From: Lycium barbarum
Lineage: Eukaryota; Streptophyta; Magnoliopsida; Solanales; Solanaceae
Length of the DNA: 64,000 bases
Assembly (NCBI RefSeq): GCF_019175385.1
Contig: NC_083346.1
Location: 57,503,821-57,567,820, forward strand
Direction: 5' to 3'
A program made the position numbers and the translations under genes. Each line of letters begins with the position of its first letter. The first letter of the stretch is position 1. The notes under the pieces were generated by a model that was not told the DNA's origin, made no database searches, and was given only the letters and a program-made list of their open reading frames with translations. Shown here in pieces: positions 47,338 through 60,461 of this stretch.

Positions 47338-47983
47338 ATGGGTATGGCGGGGCCTTGTCCCATCCTTTCTACAACTTTATATTCCAGTAGAGGTCTGTAG
47401 ACAGTTGTATGTAGATGACATGTGATGTAGCCTTATCGGTTCCTATTCTTTTGTATACAACATATGTGGCAGCCTAGTCAGCTTGCACCGTTCTTTTCAG
47501 TACTTATATATAATATGATGGTGCAGAGTTCATGATGTTATCCTTTTCTTGAGTCAGTATAATTTAGATCGAGTTATTTGTGGGCCCTTGTTATTCAATG
47601 ATGTTCAGGTACGAGTATAGGGGTGCTTGGTCATTAGAGGTCAAGCACTCATCATGACTCATCGGTTAGGTCGTGACACTATTCTTGTGATTCGACTGCT
47701 TTTCTATGATTCCCTATTGTTTGTGTTTGGCCTAGATACTCGAGAGGAAGGGTAGTCACTATGGATCCTAGTGGGGTTAGCCTAGCCATTCGGGAGGAAG
47801 GGTGGTCATCGACGGTTACACACCCCAATGCGGTATTTGCCTAACTATTCGAGAGGAAGGATAGTCATCATGGGTCAAATTGCACCGGTATGGGGCTTCT
47901 ATGCTATTTAGGGAACCTTACATGGTCATCCCTTCATTTTAATTACTTGGGCCTGTATTGGCATGTGTTATACTTTGTTTGCC

Positions 47984-48125
47984 TGTGAGTGGCTTATTGA
48001 TGATAATGAACTTGTTTGTCTGTGAGTGGCTTATTGATAATAATCAACTTGTTTACCTGTGAGTGGCTTGTTGACGCTAATGAACTTGTTTTCATGTGAG
48101 TGGCTTGTTGATGATATTGGACTCC
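47984..48125. repeat. 37-bp minisatellite, four copies
   Basis: TGTGAGTGGCTTATTGATGA begins each unit, with starts at 47984, 48021, 48058 and 48095, an exact 37-bp period. Confidence 0.9.
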
Positions 48126-48308
48126 AAATGGAAAAACTCAAATTGTAATTTACGGCTTAATGGATCGGAAAAGATATATATTTGTCTTAATGGTTTCTTT
48201 TGATGGTTATAAAATTGATAGTTTATCTTGTCTCTGGATTTCAAACTGTTTTTATTGAAATTGTTTCACTGATCTTTATTAGATTATTTTGCTATTAACT
48301 ATTGTCCC

Positions 48309-48470
48309 TGAGACACTCACTGAGTACCCAATACTCAGGTATGCCATTGTTGTTTTTGATGTTATGTTAGGTAACGAAAAAGAGCAAGTTCATGATACGA
48401 GTACGGATTAGGAGGACTTGCTGCTTTCCAGACTTATCGGTGAGCCCACACCTTTGTTTGTGGGACACCG
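48309..48470 (+). other. LTR hairpins of E4, variant form
   Basis: CTGAGTA-CCCAA-TACTCAG near 48320-48338 is a perfect 7-bp stem. About 100 bp on, CGGTG 48438-48442 and CCCACA 48445-48450 pair with TGTGGG 48459-48464 and CACCG 48466-48470. The layout resembles the other LTR double hairpins with different sequence and wider spacing. Confidence 0.55.
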
Positions 48471-48829
48471 CTCCATCATTATTTATTTATTTATTTTAGT
48501 TTTCGGGCTGTTCCATGAAGTTAGATACTCGTTTATTCATCATAGAAGCTCCACATATAGTTGTCAGAATTGTGGGTAGATGTTGAAGTCTCCTATGACT
48601 TTTTTCAGGAGTTTGTCGCGTTCATAACTAATCTTTTATATTAGACTTCCGCTGATTTTGTTTCATAATTGTAATCTTAATTTTATTTAGTTATTTATAA
48701 CTTGTTTAATTAATTAATGAAAGGTTATCGAAAAAGGACTTGACGTTATTGATTTATAAGGTACCTCCCATGTTGTTCATGACATCTGATGCTGGTCACA
48801 TATAGGGTGGTTTTGGGGCGTGAAAAGCT

Positions 48830-48846
48830 TGGTATCAGAGCCTAGG
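48830..48846 (+). other. E4 primer binding site
   Basis: TGGTATCAGAGCCTAGG, complementary to initiator methionine tRNA, a few bases after the LTR end. Confidence 0.85.
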
Positions 48847-51536
48847 TTTAGAAGTGTCCTAGGATTGTTGTGGAGTTGTGCCTAGTGGAGTCTTCTTCAT
48901 GCAGACTAGCTACCCGTATGGGTGTATGACTACCAGGACATTATAGATTTTTCTTACTCTCTTGATTCTAGATTGCGTCGTAGAGCTTGAACACCTCTTT
49001 AGGATCATTCTGACATATTCGTTACTCATGCCTCATGAAAATGATTTTATCTCGTGTTGCAGTTTCTAACCTAGTGAACGATGGTACTATGAGGTGCACG
49101 TTAGTTGTGATGTATAATTTAATGGATGGTGCAAAGTCCCGTGAAATTCAATAGTGGGCATAAGTATATATGGTGACCGTCGGGTGTGATTGTTGATCTT
49201 TTGAGACAGGTATAAAATGATATAGTCCTGATTATAGGGTACCGAAATCTTGTTAGGCTTAATGAAATTGTTAAGATGGGTAAGGTTTCTTGTGATAGAC
49301 ACAACCTCTTCTATGAAACAAAAAGAGTTGTAGCAGCCAATATATGAGATTAGTGGTGGTGATTACCTACATTAAATTAATTATTTATTTAAAATATGCG
49401 GTGAGAGTTTTCTTATGGTATAGTTAATATTTTACTAGAGAATCACTAAAGTATTGTATAGAAGTTATGAGACTTAGAGTATATTTTAAACTAGGATAAA
49501 AGGTTGTGATGGTCTGTCATTGTAGTGTTGGTCATAAAGAAGCTCAGGTGTAAGGCATGAATAAGTGGATAAAATAGTCAGGAATTGAAGGTTATAGGCT
49601 ATACTTTTAGAATTCGGGGAAAAGAGACTCTATAATTTATGTTGGGATATGGATTTAGTTTGAGTGAAGATGTTAAGAAAGAGTTAAAAAAATAATGAGA
49701 CCCTGGGAAGAGAGTGTGCTTTTAGGCTACATCCTTTGAGCTTTTGTTCTTGTTTATTTGGTTTGTTCTGTTGTAGTGTTTTAATGTTTAGGATTGAAGG
49801 TTGGACCTTTGATATTTATATAAATCAATTTGTTGGTGTGACTAGATTAGAGACATTCATATGTGTATTTTTGGATGATGCTATGATGCTGCGGTGCTCT
49901 CTGTAGGCTTAAGTAGACGGATCTATGTATTATTATGGTTTTGAGACATAATAAAGATGTGATAGGCTTAGAGAATTAGAGATTAGAAGAAGGGAAATTT
50001 GAGGATATCTCGTAGTGAATTAAGAACTATTGTACATTGAGGCGAGATTTTTAGTGGGTTAAAAGATCTGTGCTATTTTGATGTTTAGTGGAAGACTATA
50101 TTTTAGGCTTGAAACCGAAAACAGCCGCTTGTGGAAGAATGATTTAAGAGGATGATGGACTTTGATTTAAGCTTTAATTTGTTATTCTGGGTTTAATATA
50201 AGGAAATTCTGATTTGAGGTTGTAATTAGATGGACTTGTGTGATTGGATAGATTACTTTTATCATGGACTCTCAATATACTACGTGCCTATGATTTTACT
50301 CTAATGGCTCTAATTTTATCTAGCTCAAAAAGGATTTGTGTTGATGCTTATGTTTGGTACTAAGTTTTAGGCTGGAACTTTCAATAATCATATTGGTGGG
50401 AGAATGATAGTATGAGAGAGATGAAAACTAGATTTGAACGAATTGGTTTGATATAGAGAATACTAGGTCTCAAGTCAATAATCAATGACATGTGTGGGGT
50501 GTGGGTATGATATATGTGGGTTTTAGATGAGTAAGTGAATGAAGGATAAGACATTACATAAAGATGAAACCTTGGTTACAAAAGTAAGATGGTGTGCCTA
50601 AGGAGGTATATTGTTACAAAACGAGATGCTAAGCTTGTTTACTATGAGAGTTAAATTAGTAGTCTAGAGTGGCAATAACTGGGAAAATACTTAGCATATT
50701 GTATGGTATTCTTAAGAGTTTAGTTGAGGTAGAACTAATATTAAATAGATTCTTGCATCTTAAGAGCTACGATAATGTTGCTGGTAAGTCATAAAGTCGA
50801 GGAACGTGCTTATATCATATTATGAATATTAATGTATTTAGTGTAAGATTGAATAATTATTCATCAAAGATTGTATATGTTGAAGGTAGTCATACCTATA
50901 TATATTTACTATGTCTGGAGGGTAATGTCATTTTGGCTATAATTAGCAAGATTATGATTGACCAAAGGAAATTAGAGAACAACACCCTAAGGGCAAGATG
51001 TCAAAAGTATCTAGTATTAAAGAGTAGGTCCTTAGAGTTATAAAGTTTCAAAGAGTCTGATGGCCAAGAGCATGCTAAATAGGGGAGATACCCTATGTAA
51101 TTTTAAAATTTATATGATTTAAAAGGCCTATGATATGTGGAATATAATAGTACGATACCTACCTAGAGTTATGACTAAGACTGATGTGAGAGGTTGTACA
51201 GTGATAAAAACGAAAGGATATTATGTTAGACAAAGTTAAGGTGCAAATGAGCCACATAAGATTAAGAAAGGGGAATATATAAGTAGTCAATACTCCCTCT
51301 TTGTAGCAACTATAGGTATGCTTGTTCTTTCCAAATTTAATAAAGACGCGAAGTAAGGTAAGTTACGCTTGAATCATGTGTTGTTGAATTAGCCTCCTTG
51401 TCGGAGTATATTATCTACATTGATATATTGTACGCCTCCTTGTCAAAGCATTACGTGTTAAACCCGTTGGTTATCTAACTCTTGGGAAATTGAGCTAAAG
51501 GTAGAAACCCCCTTACTTTGTGTTTGTGTGTTCTAG
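48847..51536 (+). other. E4 leader and decayed interior
   Basis: The first 200 bp resemble a gag leader (ends near 49030 with ATGCCTCATGAAA, a plausible former gag start). From there to 51536 I see no gag motif, no long frame and no nested LTR ends. It is AT-rich, stop-dense sequence of unknown content. Confidence 0.45.
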
Positions 51537-52190
51537 TTGTTAGAATTCCTGTGGGAACTATGTTATTCTTATTTAGGTGTTAGTGATATTTTTATCCTTC
51601 CGGGGTCATTTAGTACAAAGGAAGCTCAACTTTATGGTTTGGCTCGTAGTGAGGTGGCTGAAGCCTCAAACGCTGTGGTCACAGGTATTCTAACTATTTG
51701 TCCTCTTGATGACCTATTCATTGATCGGTGCAGAACCAAATCCTTCTTATGTGACTCCATACTTGGTCCTTAAATTTTGGTGTGGAAACAGAACAATTGT
51801 TAGAACCCTTCTTCTGTGAATAATCCTGCTAGTCTCCCCGCTATTTCTTCTGAGGTTTATAAAGACTGTTTGGTTGTAGTTAAGGGTCGTAAGACTACCA
51901 TTTGTTGATTTGAATTAAAAATGGTGAACTTTGATGTGATTATGGGGACAAACTGTCTTTCCATGTGTCATGAAACTCTAGATTGTCAATCAGTACTACT
52001 TAGGCTTGAATTTCTTGATGAGTCGTTATAGAGTAGAAAAGTCATATTGCAAAAACCCTCGGGATAGGCTTATGTCGTACTTTAAGACATATAGGGTGAA
52101 CTCGAAGGGTGTAGTTTCCATCTAGTTGTCATTAGTGACACTCAGGACGTATTGGTTTGGTTTCCGAAGGGTTCGGGTGTGATTTAGGTC
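51537..52190 (+). pseudogene. pol: E4 protease remnant
   Basis: EASNAVVTGILTICPLDDLFID aligns with the protease start of the sister elements, but the DSG/DPG triplet is gone. Then VYKDCLVVVKGRKTT, FELKMVNFDVIMGTNCLS (sister: LEMLDFDVIMGMHWLA) and a frame-shifted YFKTYRVNSKG / HLVVISDTQD. Homology fades by about 52190, where an A-type LTR fragment begins. RT, RNase H and integrase are absent. Confidence 0.7.
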
Positions 52191-54083
52191 ATTAGTTAGG
52201 AAACTGGTTAAGTTAGAATTGGAGTTGACCACGGTTAACATCGGGTCAAGATGATCCCGTGTTGATGTTTTGAAAGTTCCAATAATTTTTTACGATGATT
52301 TTGGACATGTCCACCAAGTTTGGTTAGATTCCGATGAGTTTTGGATAAGTTTGGGTTGTATGGTGATTGTTTTCGGTTTCGATGTCGATTTGAGCATAAA
52401 TGGTACCATATTGAGCAAACGACCTTTGATTCGTTTTTTGACTGAACCCTTTATATCCGTATCGTAATTTTGGAACTATAGCAACTGAAATCATCAAGTT
52501 TCTACATCGTATGAGGGATTTATTGTCATTTTACTAAGAATTGGTTGCCAGATTTTTCAGATTAATTACGAAATTGCCACTGAATTCGTATTTAAAAATC
52601 TGCACTATTCCAAATATTGAAACCAACATATCTAAGGTCAGATGGAGTGATTCGAAAGCCTAACTTGACTGGAATTTCACGAGGAATCAATTGGAAGCAT
52701 CAAAAGTAAGTTTCAGAATTGTTTGGTACAGGAAACGAGGCAGAACAACTGGGTATTTTTGGCTATTAATGTTGTTGGATTTTTTCTCATCTTGAAAGTT
52801 TGGGTTTAGGAGAATTTAAGAATGTTCTTCAAGTTTCTTTCATGGGGTAAGTTCTAAACCATATCTAAGTATTTCTCTTTGATTCATTCCCTTGGTTTAA
52901 GCTTTAATCCATGGTTTCTAAAGTAGGAAATTGGACTTTTTCATGAAGAAGGTTTAATGGGTCTTTCTTGAGAAGTTCATAAATTTAGTTAGACTTCCTA
53001 GGTTGCTTTAAATGATGAAATTGATTGGGTTTATGCTAGATTATGATGTATCTAAGGTTGTTAATCATATATCTTCCATTATTAGTGTCGGATTCTTGAA
53101 TCTAAGAGTTGGAGTTTGTACCCAAAATTGGGAGTTTTGCTTGGATTTCGAAATTGGATGAATCCTTGAGTTAATTTAACAATTAGTGACTGGTTTTGAT
53201 CACCTAGTATTTAATTTGATATTCTACCCTCGAATTTCCCATTTTGACCTTGTAGGCCTTGTTTCCCCAAATTCTAGGGTTGGGTTTTAACCTAAATTGA
53301 ATGATTGCAATATTAGTATCGATCTTCATCATTTCTAATATAGATTTCGAATATGCCTAGACTTTCTTGATCTTGAGGCTCAGCGGAAGGGCAAGGCTAA
53401 AGAGTGATTGTTGGTGTTTGCTGTTCGGCCATCCAGGTAGGTTATGGCTTACCCTTGATAAGACTTCATGTCGCGAAGCATATATTTAGATGATATTGTC
53501 AGAGAAAGCATTTAAACCTTAGGGTATGAAGTTGGGTTAGATATTGTCTTAGGTTGGGCCTTTTTGCGTGATTGGGGCTAGCCACCTCGTTGTGTTGTGA
53601 CTTGATTGTTCTGTTGTGTTGGCTTGATGCCACGTGCTGTTAGTAGATATTGGAATCTGTTGTTATCTTACTGGTTGATGTTGATACGAGGATAGAGTTC
53701 TATATGACTTGTGTAGTCTTTCATGATATCATTGGCGTACCTATGTTAGTACATGCGACATTGATATATTGTTGGCGTACCCATTGTTGGTACTTGTGAT
53801 ATTGATCTAATTATTGATGTTGATACATGTATTGCATGCATTCTATTGATATACTATTGATACATTCTTGGTACTTGATGAAACACTGTGATGAGCTGGG
53901 CTCGGTCTTTAAAAGAGAGTGACGTGAGAGTCTGATATCTGATGTTAGTTTCTGAATCGTGGATTGTGTGAAATAGAGATGAAAGTCTGTGATCTGAAGT
54001 CATGTACCGGAGCGGAATGAGGGTTAATAAGAGATCTTGTTGTTGTCATCTGCATACTTGAATCATACATTGAGCACTCATCT

Positions 54084-54130
<47 letters not shown>

Positions 54131-55175
54131 CACATTTGACAGGGCTGTGACGATGTGGCCTATGTTGTTTTGACATACTTGGGAGGTTTTATACTAATTG
54201 CACGACCATTCTATATTGTGTGATATGGGATGGTCGGTAGGTGTGAAAGGTGGAAAGGTCGTCTCTATGCTGTGTGATACGGAGCGACATAGTACATGGA
54301 CTCCGCGGGTCCCGTAGGGTGGTGCCGGTGAGAACCCCCCGTGGGGAAATATCCGGGGTCTCGTCTATCTGTTGGGCAAAGATTCGGGGCAAGTGGCACT
54401 TACACTTTGCGAGTCACCTTGGGTTGTGCTACCGAGACATCGATACTTCCGTCCGGAGTACATATGTACACAGCATTGCATTTGCATTCATACATTACTG
54501 CATTGCATTGCATTATGGCTTATACTGTGATGATCTAGTGTTTTACTTATGTTGTTGGGTTCGGATTGGATATATTAAGACTTGACAAACTTGGGTTTAG
54601 ATGCTTCCACCAAGGTGATGACGTGTACTTGATTTTTTTTTGTGGTTGACTCATACTTGTTGCTTTATCTGACTATCTTACTTTATTGTCTGAATTATGT
54701 TAGCTATACTTAGTCGACCGATGATACCTACCAGTACTGTGGTTTTGTACTGACCTGCACTTGCTGTATTCTTTTATGAATGCAGAATTCCAGGCTGGAT
54801 ACACTTCTATTTCTCGTAGCTAAAAGTCGCACCGAGATTTTCTTAGAGTCTACAGGGTGAGCACGAGACGTCTGCCGCCTTGAAGATTCTTCTTTCTTTT
54901 ATTTCTTATTTCCTATTCCTAGACGTATTCAGACTTGATGTATTATTGATATTCCAGACTTGTAGAATTTAGTTAGATGCTCTTGTATGACCAGACCAGA
55001 TACTGGGGTAGATTTCATTTACTTCCGCATTTCCTTATTTATATTATAATTACGAGACTTTCGCTAATTTACTTATTCCGCTTTTTCTATTATTTGTGAA
55101 TGTTTAGTTAAGGGTTGTCCTACCGAGGTGGGAAAGGTAGGTGCCCGCACGACTTAGTGAAATGGGGTCGTAACA
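52191..55175 (+). mobile_element. A-type LTR fragment, plus strand, 5' end lost
   Basis: Ends CCTACCGAGG...GCCCGCACGAC...GGGTCGTAACA at 55175, matching the end of solo LTR A read on its own strand. The block GGTGCCGGTGAGAACCCCCC (about 54321-54340) through the CATTGCATTGCATT run near 54500 also matches. No start with a TSD could be found, so the left boundary (about 52117-52191) is approximate. A (TA)n run is at 54087-54127 and a weak CAGTAC/GTACTG stem at 54732-54752. Confidence 0.78.
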
Positions 55176-55516
55176 CGTGTGTTGGCCCCACATCGTGGGC
55201 CCAATGACGAAAAATACCTCTCTGACCAGGCACCCGCAGGGGGTCAGGCGTTGGCCATGAGTCGCGGGCCCAACACGGTAACGGCGAATTTTCGGGTCAA
55301 AAGTCGGATTTTCGACTTTTAATTCCTATTTAAGCATGAGGTTAGTTTCTACACATCCCTAATCATAAAAAATCAACCCTAAGGCCTCCCCAAACCACTA
55401 AGTTGAGTTCCTACTCAATCTACAATAGTTCTACACCAAATTCACCTCTTCTTGACACTAGTTCATCTCTCCAAATCCTAGGTTCTTGAAAATTAAAGAA
55501 GAATCGAAAAAGGGAC
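55176..55516 (+). mobile_element. E4 3' LTR fragment
   Basis: The right part (55392-55513) matches the E4 5' LTR at 36091-36200. The left part (GTTGGCCCCACATCGTGGGC and a TTCGGGTCAAAAGTCGGATT stretch) is the portion missing from the 5' copy. It is cut at 55517 by an LTR of family C. Confidence 0.65.
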
Positions 55517-56846
55517 TGTCACAACCCAACCGATGAGTCGTGACGAATGTCTGACCGCTAGTGACCAAACACCCCTATACATATATCTGAACCATACTGA
55601 ACATCAGGGGCCCATAAGTGACTCGAACTGATCTCATAAATGGGGGTGACACCATAAACTCTGCACAATCTATACATATACATATACATGCTGAAGGAAC
55701 AGTGCAACTACATATACTGACTAATACATACAACTGTCTATAGACCTCTACTGGAATAAAGCTATAGAAAGAATGGGACAGGGCCCCGTTCTACCCATAT
55801 GCATATACATCTCAAAAGGGTGGCATACCAAAACTGATTGCAGCTCCGGATCAAATGGAGCACACTAACCACTGCTGGATATAGGGATCCTACTGAGCTG
55901 GACCACCTGTGGGTCTACCTGAACCTACGGGTATAAACGCAGCCCCTCGAGCAATGGGAAGTCAGTACGAATAATGTACTGAGTACGTAAGGCATAAGAA
56001 CAACATATATATATATACAAGAATCATGAATAAAATTTGAACTTATAAACTGAAGTGACTGTCTGCATGTATTTGTATGAACTAGTATATGTATGTATTT
56101 GCATAAATCTGTATGACTGACAATGCCTCTGTGGGCATATAATACGCATGCTCTCAATGAAAATCATGATCATGTATATATATAGGTCATAGTGCTGAGG
56201 AACGTTCAGCCCAATCCATATCCCATATAATAGTGCCGAGGAACGTAGGACCCGATTCATATATCATCATCATCACAGTGCACCAATAGATCAGGTGGTA
56301 ATGCGTATATAATGCCTTTTGGTCACGGGTCAATATGCATGTCTATATATATAAATGAATGCAATGCAAGAATAAACTGTACACATAGAGCTGGACCCAT
56401 GAACATAAGGGACAATCATAAGCGGGGTACAGGAACATAAAAAACTGAAGTAGTCCTAATGCTTCTAAGAGTAGAGTAATATGGAAGCTCGATTATTCGG
56501 TTGTTGGCTCATATCATAGGATCATGCCAAAAGAAAGAAAGAATAGCCTTAACATACCTTAGAATATATCCAATCGTCCAACTTCTACTGCTCAAACTTG
56601 CAAGTCTACAATAAAGATAACATAGGCCTCAATTAGACTATTTGCCTCTTTCACTAACCATTTTTAAATACAAATAGAGCTTAACGAATTATGGACAACA
56701 TTTCCCTTGTAAGATTACAACCCTTCAACTTCCCATTCCATCAAACATCAACCACAATATCCACAACAACAATGACAACGCTTACATATCAAAATATACC
56801 CAAATCCATTCCCAATCATCTCTTAGAATAGCCCCAAGTCACTATC
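55517..56846 (-). mobile_element. LTR of the E3 family (C), truncated
   Basis: TGTCACAACCCAACCGATGA at 55517 is the reverse of the E3 LTR end, and the matching continues (TGACCAAACACCCCTATAC). It is interrupted at 56847 by a family B LTR and its other end is not found. Confidence 0.8.
55943..55982 (-). other. LTR double hairpin (C)
   Basis: TCAGTAC 55962-55968 / GTACTGA 55976-55982. Second stem GCCCC 55942-55946 / GGGAA 55956-55960, with three G-C pairs and one wobble. Confidence 0.65.
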
Positions 56847-57813
56847 TGTCACGACCCAACCGGAGGGCCGCGACGGGAACTCGGTGCTAACCCACCCGGG
56901 CACCTCTTATCATACATTCACATTTACCTCTAGGTGAGCCGTATAGCTAATTCATACTTTCTACCTATCAATCATACTAATCCCATTAGACAACAATACA
57001 TTTATATCATCATTAGTAATTATGCCCATAGCAATGTACATAAGCCGACGAGGCTAACGAAATGATATCCAAAATATAGGCCGACAAAGACAAACACATC
57101 TAATTATATACACATGTCTACGAGCCTCTAAGGAGAGTATGTCATATCATATAGGCGGGACAGGACCCCGCTATGCCCATGAATATATACATAACAGAAT
57201 AAGTACCAAAGCTTTAGCTCCGAAGGAAATGGAGCTCCGCTATGTAGTCCCTGAGAAATATAGCTATGGATAAATCTTGTCTCCATGGCCACCTGCAGGC
57301 ATGACGCAGCGTCCACAAACAAAAGGACGTCAGTACGAAGAATGTACTGAGTATGTAAAGCATGATCAATATCATTATGAAAGCATAATAGACAACATAG
57401 AAATAGCATAGGATGAGAGATATTAGTATCATCGTCATAAGAACTTACTTGCTTCTCATAGGGACTTTCCATTTCTAATACGAGATTGTGTACGTACATC
57501 CGTATTCGTATCCGTACTCATATCCGTACTCACTTACATTTTGTATCCATAGTGGTATTCATATACATATTCTTATTCGTATTCTTACTCATATCTATAT
57601 CATATACATATCCATATCATATACGTATCATTTACATAGCATGCCCGACCACGAAGTTTCGGTGTTTCACGTACCCGACCATGGCTAGGCTCGGTTATCA
57701 TACATACCTGGACAACCAAGGCTCAGGGTTACATATACCTGGCCCTACCAAGGCTTCAGGGTTATCTGTACCCAATTTCAGAGGTGCACGAGCGCTACGT
57801 AAAAATAAATTCT
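56847..57813 (-). mobile_element. family B LTR fragment
   Basis: Begins TGTCACGACCCAACC after flank CTATC and follows LTR B (918-3561) for its first 985 bp or so, including the CCCGACC...GGTGTTTCACG repeats. It stops at GCGCTACGTAAA (about 57805), corresponding to about 1905 in LTR B. Beyond that point the sequence is E6 pol. Its double hairpin is at 57310-57350 (CGTCC/GGACG and TCAGTAC/GTACTGA). Confidence 0.85.
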
Positions 57814-58541
57814 ACACTAGGCCTAATAAAGCCTTTCTCAAGTAAGTCTTTCAATTGCTCCTTCAACTCTTTCAATTCTGCGAGAGTCATTCTATAAGGA
57901 GAAATAGATATAGGCTTAGTGTTTGGCAACACATCAATAACAATATCAATCACCCGCTCGGGAGGAAGGCTTGGAAGCTCTTTCGGGAACACATTCGGAA
58001 ACTCGTTCACTACGAGAACTGACTGAAGAGTTGGCATTTCAGCTTCTACATCTTGAACCTGGACTAGATGATAAATGTATCCTTTCGTGATCATTTTCCT
58101 TGCCTTTAGATAGGAAATAAACCTACCTCTTGGTGACGCAGTATTCCCTCTCCATTCTTTAACTGGTTCTCCCGGAAATTGAAAGCGAACCATTTTCATT
58201 CTACAATCAACATTGGCATAGCAAGAAGCCAACCAATCCATGCATATACTAACACCAAAATCTACAATTTTTAACTCATGCAAGTCAATCATAGTACGAC
58301 GGTCACAAATCATAACTATGCAGTTTCTATATACTCGACTAGCTATTACCGATTCACCAACGGGTGTAGACACCTCAAAAGGTCTGATCGACTCCGGTTT
58401 GACTCTAAACCGACCCGTAATATATAGAGTAACATATGACAATGTGGAGCTCGGATCTATCAAAGCATATACATTATGAGAAAATACCGATAATATACTT
58501 GTGACCACATCAGGGGAAGACTCAAGATCTTGGCGTCCAGC
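57814..58541 (-). pseudogene. pol: E6 protease and start of RT
   Basis: On the minus strand: DVVTSILSVFSHNVYALIDP with the triplet DPS, then STPVGESVIASRVYRNCIVM, VDFGVSICMDWLASCYANVD, GRFISYLKARKMITKGYIYH, FPNVFPKELPSLPPE and [20 protein letters not shown]. There it breaks off into the family B LTR fragment. About 230 codons are open without a stop, the cleanest coding stretch in the right half. It continues across solo LTR G into gag at 60963. Confidence 0.88.
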
Positions 58542-58636
58542 TGTTACACCCCGTACGAGTCCGTGCTACTTGACTTAAGACAAAATTAACGAGTTAAGAA
58601 AGTTCAAGGAAAGTTAATCGAGTTAGTAAGAACATC

Positions 58637-58638
<2 letters not shown>

Positions 58639-58701
<63 letters not shown>
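58639..58701. repeat. (AT)n microsatellite
   Basis: About 62 bp of AT within solo LTR G, close to its start. Confidence 0.96.
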
Positions 58702-58703
<2 letters not shown>

Positions 58704-60149
58704 TTGCCTTAAGTATCCTGAGGTGACATGGCAACATAAAGGATTTGAAATCGTGTTATGAGTACGTATACGAGGTAATGTGAGTGCCCTTTTAAAGTAT
58801 TTGAGATTATTATTAATGATATGGAAGATGGGCAAAAGATATGAATATACTTTTGCGATTGGAGTTTTGTTGAAGCTTTGTGAGTTCTCTAGTTATGTTT
58901 AAGGTTATTGTGATTCTCCGGACCCTTAGAGACATGTTTATGGATTGTTATGGATGTATATGAGTATGTATATATATGTATAAGAGGTTACATGAGGGTT
59001 GGAAGAGGATTAGAAGTTAAACGAATCTAAACGAAATGAATCAGAACAACTTCAGTAAAATCTCGAACCAGATTTTTAGCCCATATTGTTGGAGGCATAT
59101 CTCCTAGTATATGAGGTGTTTTAAGGTGTTTCAAAATTCTAAAATGAATATCATCAAGTCTATCTTCCAACGCAACAAACCGCTCGTCAAAATGATATCG
59201 GGATAAGGAGTTATGGACGATGCAAGTTGGGCTGGCGGGGCAGCAAGTTGAGACCCGATCCAAGCATTTACATTTCGTCCAATGAGGCCCATTAACGTTA
59301 ATATATATGGAAAATTCATTTGAGGGCTGGTCATTTGAATCTAAGAGCTTCCAAAACATTAGAGAGAGATGGAGAAAACTTCTAGGCTAAGAAAGCCATT
59401 TTGATCAAAATCCGAGCCCCGAATCCCAAAGCTCATGAAGAGAAAAGCGTTGTGCGTCGCGTTGCCTTCAGTTTGAGCTAAAAATCAGCCAAAAATAGGA
59501 GTTTTGATGTGGTTGCTGCATACTTAAGGTAATATTAAGGTCCCCTTTTCATTGTTAATAAGTTTAATTAGGGTTTTAACGGATTAGAACGGAGAAAATA
59601 GCGTTATAAACTCGTTTGTTGCTTTGTTGAGATTTATGGATCGGGGGCTGTTTTAGTTGGATTAAATGGATGGAATCAGTTGAGTTATGATGTATAATAA
59701 TGGTTGGTACTGTTGTTGATGATTCAATTGAATTGGATTTTCGGGATTGTCCAGTTTATAGAGGAAATGCTGCCCGAATTTCATTAAGTTACGTTCGTAT
59801 ACAAATTAGATAGTAAGTGGTGTAAATGGTCTAATCGTGATATTATCGTCGTGATTGTAGACATACGGACTCGAGGAGTGGACGTTAGGTGATTTGGTAG
59901 ATTGTCAGGTATGTTAAGGCTATACCTTCTTTCTTTTTTTTGGCATGAATTACATAAAACGAGCGGACGATGAACGTACATAATTCCAATGATTTCTAGT
60001 TCTCAGCAGTACTTGACATGACAGTTGTCTTTGATTCTCAAGTGTTGGTTCATTCTAATTATTCTATTGAGTCTCAGATGATGATTTTGTTTGTATATGG
60101 TTGCTCCTGATATTCTAATCGTGCATAACGTTATTACATCATTTCACTG

Positions 60150-60310
60150 AGTCCGGGGCCGGGTATGTATTTGTGCACAGTTCCATTGCATTATTCACCG
60201 AGTCCCTCACTAGAGGGCCGGGTACGGTATATATATGATTACTTCACTGAGTCCCTCACTAGAGGGCCGGGTACGGTATAATTTCACCGAGTCCCTTACT
60301 AAAAGTCCGA
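60150..60310. repeat. GC-rich tandem repeats in LTR G
   Basis: Four units of CCGAGTCCCTCACTAGAGGG plus CCGGGTACGGTATA, spaced 40-60 bp. The first and last are degraded. Each unit can form a CCCTC...GAGGG stem. Confidence 0.8.
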
Positions 60311-60461
60311 GTATGGTATATATTTACATTTCTAGTTATTGCCTTTGGGACTACTTACATGATTATTCTCTGCCTCCGGGGCTATTCATATTACAGGTGG
60401 TTTCTCATACTTTCATTATGGCTTATATCTCATTCTTTATGGTTACTACTGCCTTACATAC

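Larger units (their letters stand above)
36909..47678 (+). mobile_element. E3: full-length Ty3/gypsy chromovirus, defective
   Basis: 10,770 bp between TSD CTATT at 36904-36908 and 47679-47683. 5' LTR 36909-39065, degenerate PBS, gag, protease, RT, RNase H, integrase and chromodomain remnant, PPT, 3' LTR 44278-47678. Both LTRs start TGTTACACCTCTCG and end GTGACA. The LTRs differ in length (2157 and 3401 bp) because the 3' one contains a gag fragment and a duplicated segment. About 17 in-frame stops and several frameshifts make it non-autonomous. It sits inside the 5' LTR of E4. Confidence 0.95.
44278..47678 (+). mobile_element. E3 3' LTR, enlarged
   Basis: TGTTACACC to GTCGTGACA. Relative to the 5' LTR it has an extra unit: LTR segment 44799-45212, gag fragment 45213-46077, then the same LTR segment again (46078-46490). 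An (AT)n-(GT)n run at 47250-47337 sits where the 5' LTR has a few units. Confidence 0.92.
47684..48825 (+). mobile_element. E4 5' LTR, second part
   Basis: Resumes after the E3 TSD and ends GGGCGTGAAA (expected GTGACA) just before a PBS. It contains GAGAGGAAGGGTAGTCA-type repeats (47735-47865), a 37-bp minisatellite and its own double hairpin at 48309-48470. Together with 36091-36908 about 1.96 kb of LTR is kept. Confidence 0.82.

Noticed and set aside
48830..48846. A tRNA gene at the TGGTATCAGAGC sites
   Set aside because: Only the short complement to a tRNA 3' end is present, with no cloverleaf or A/B boxes; these are primer binding sites.
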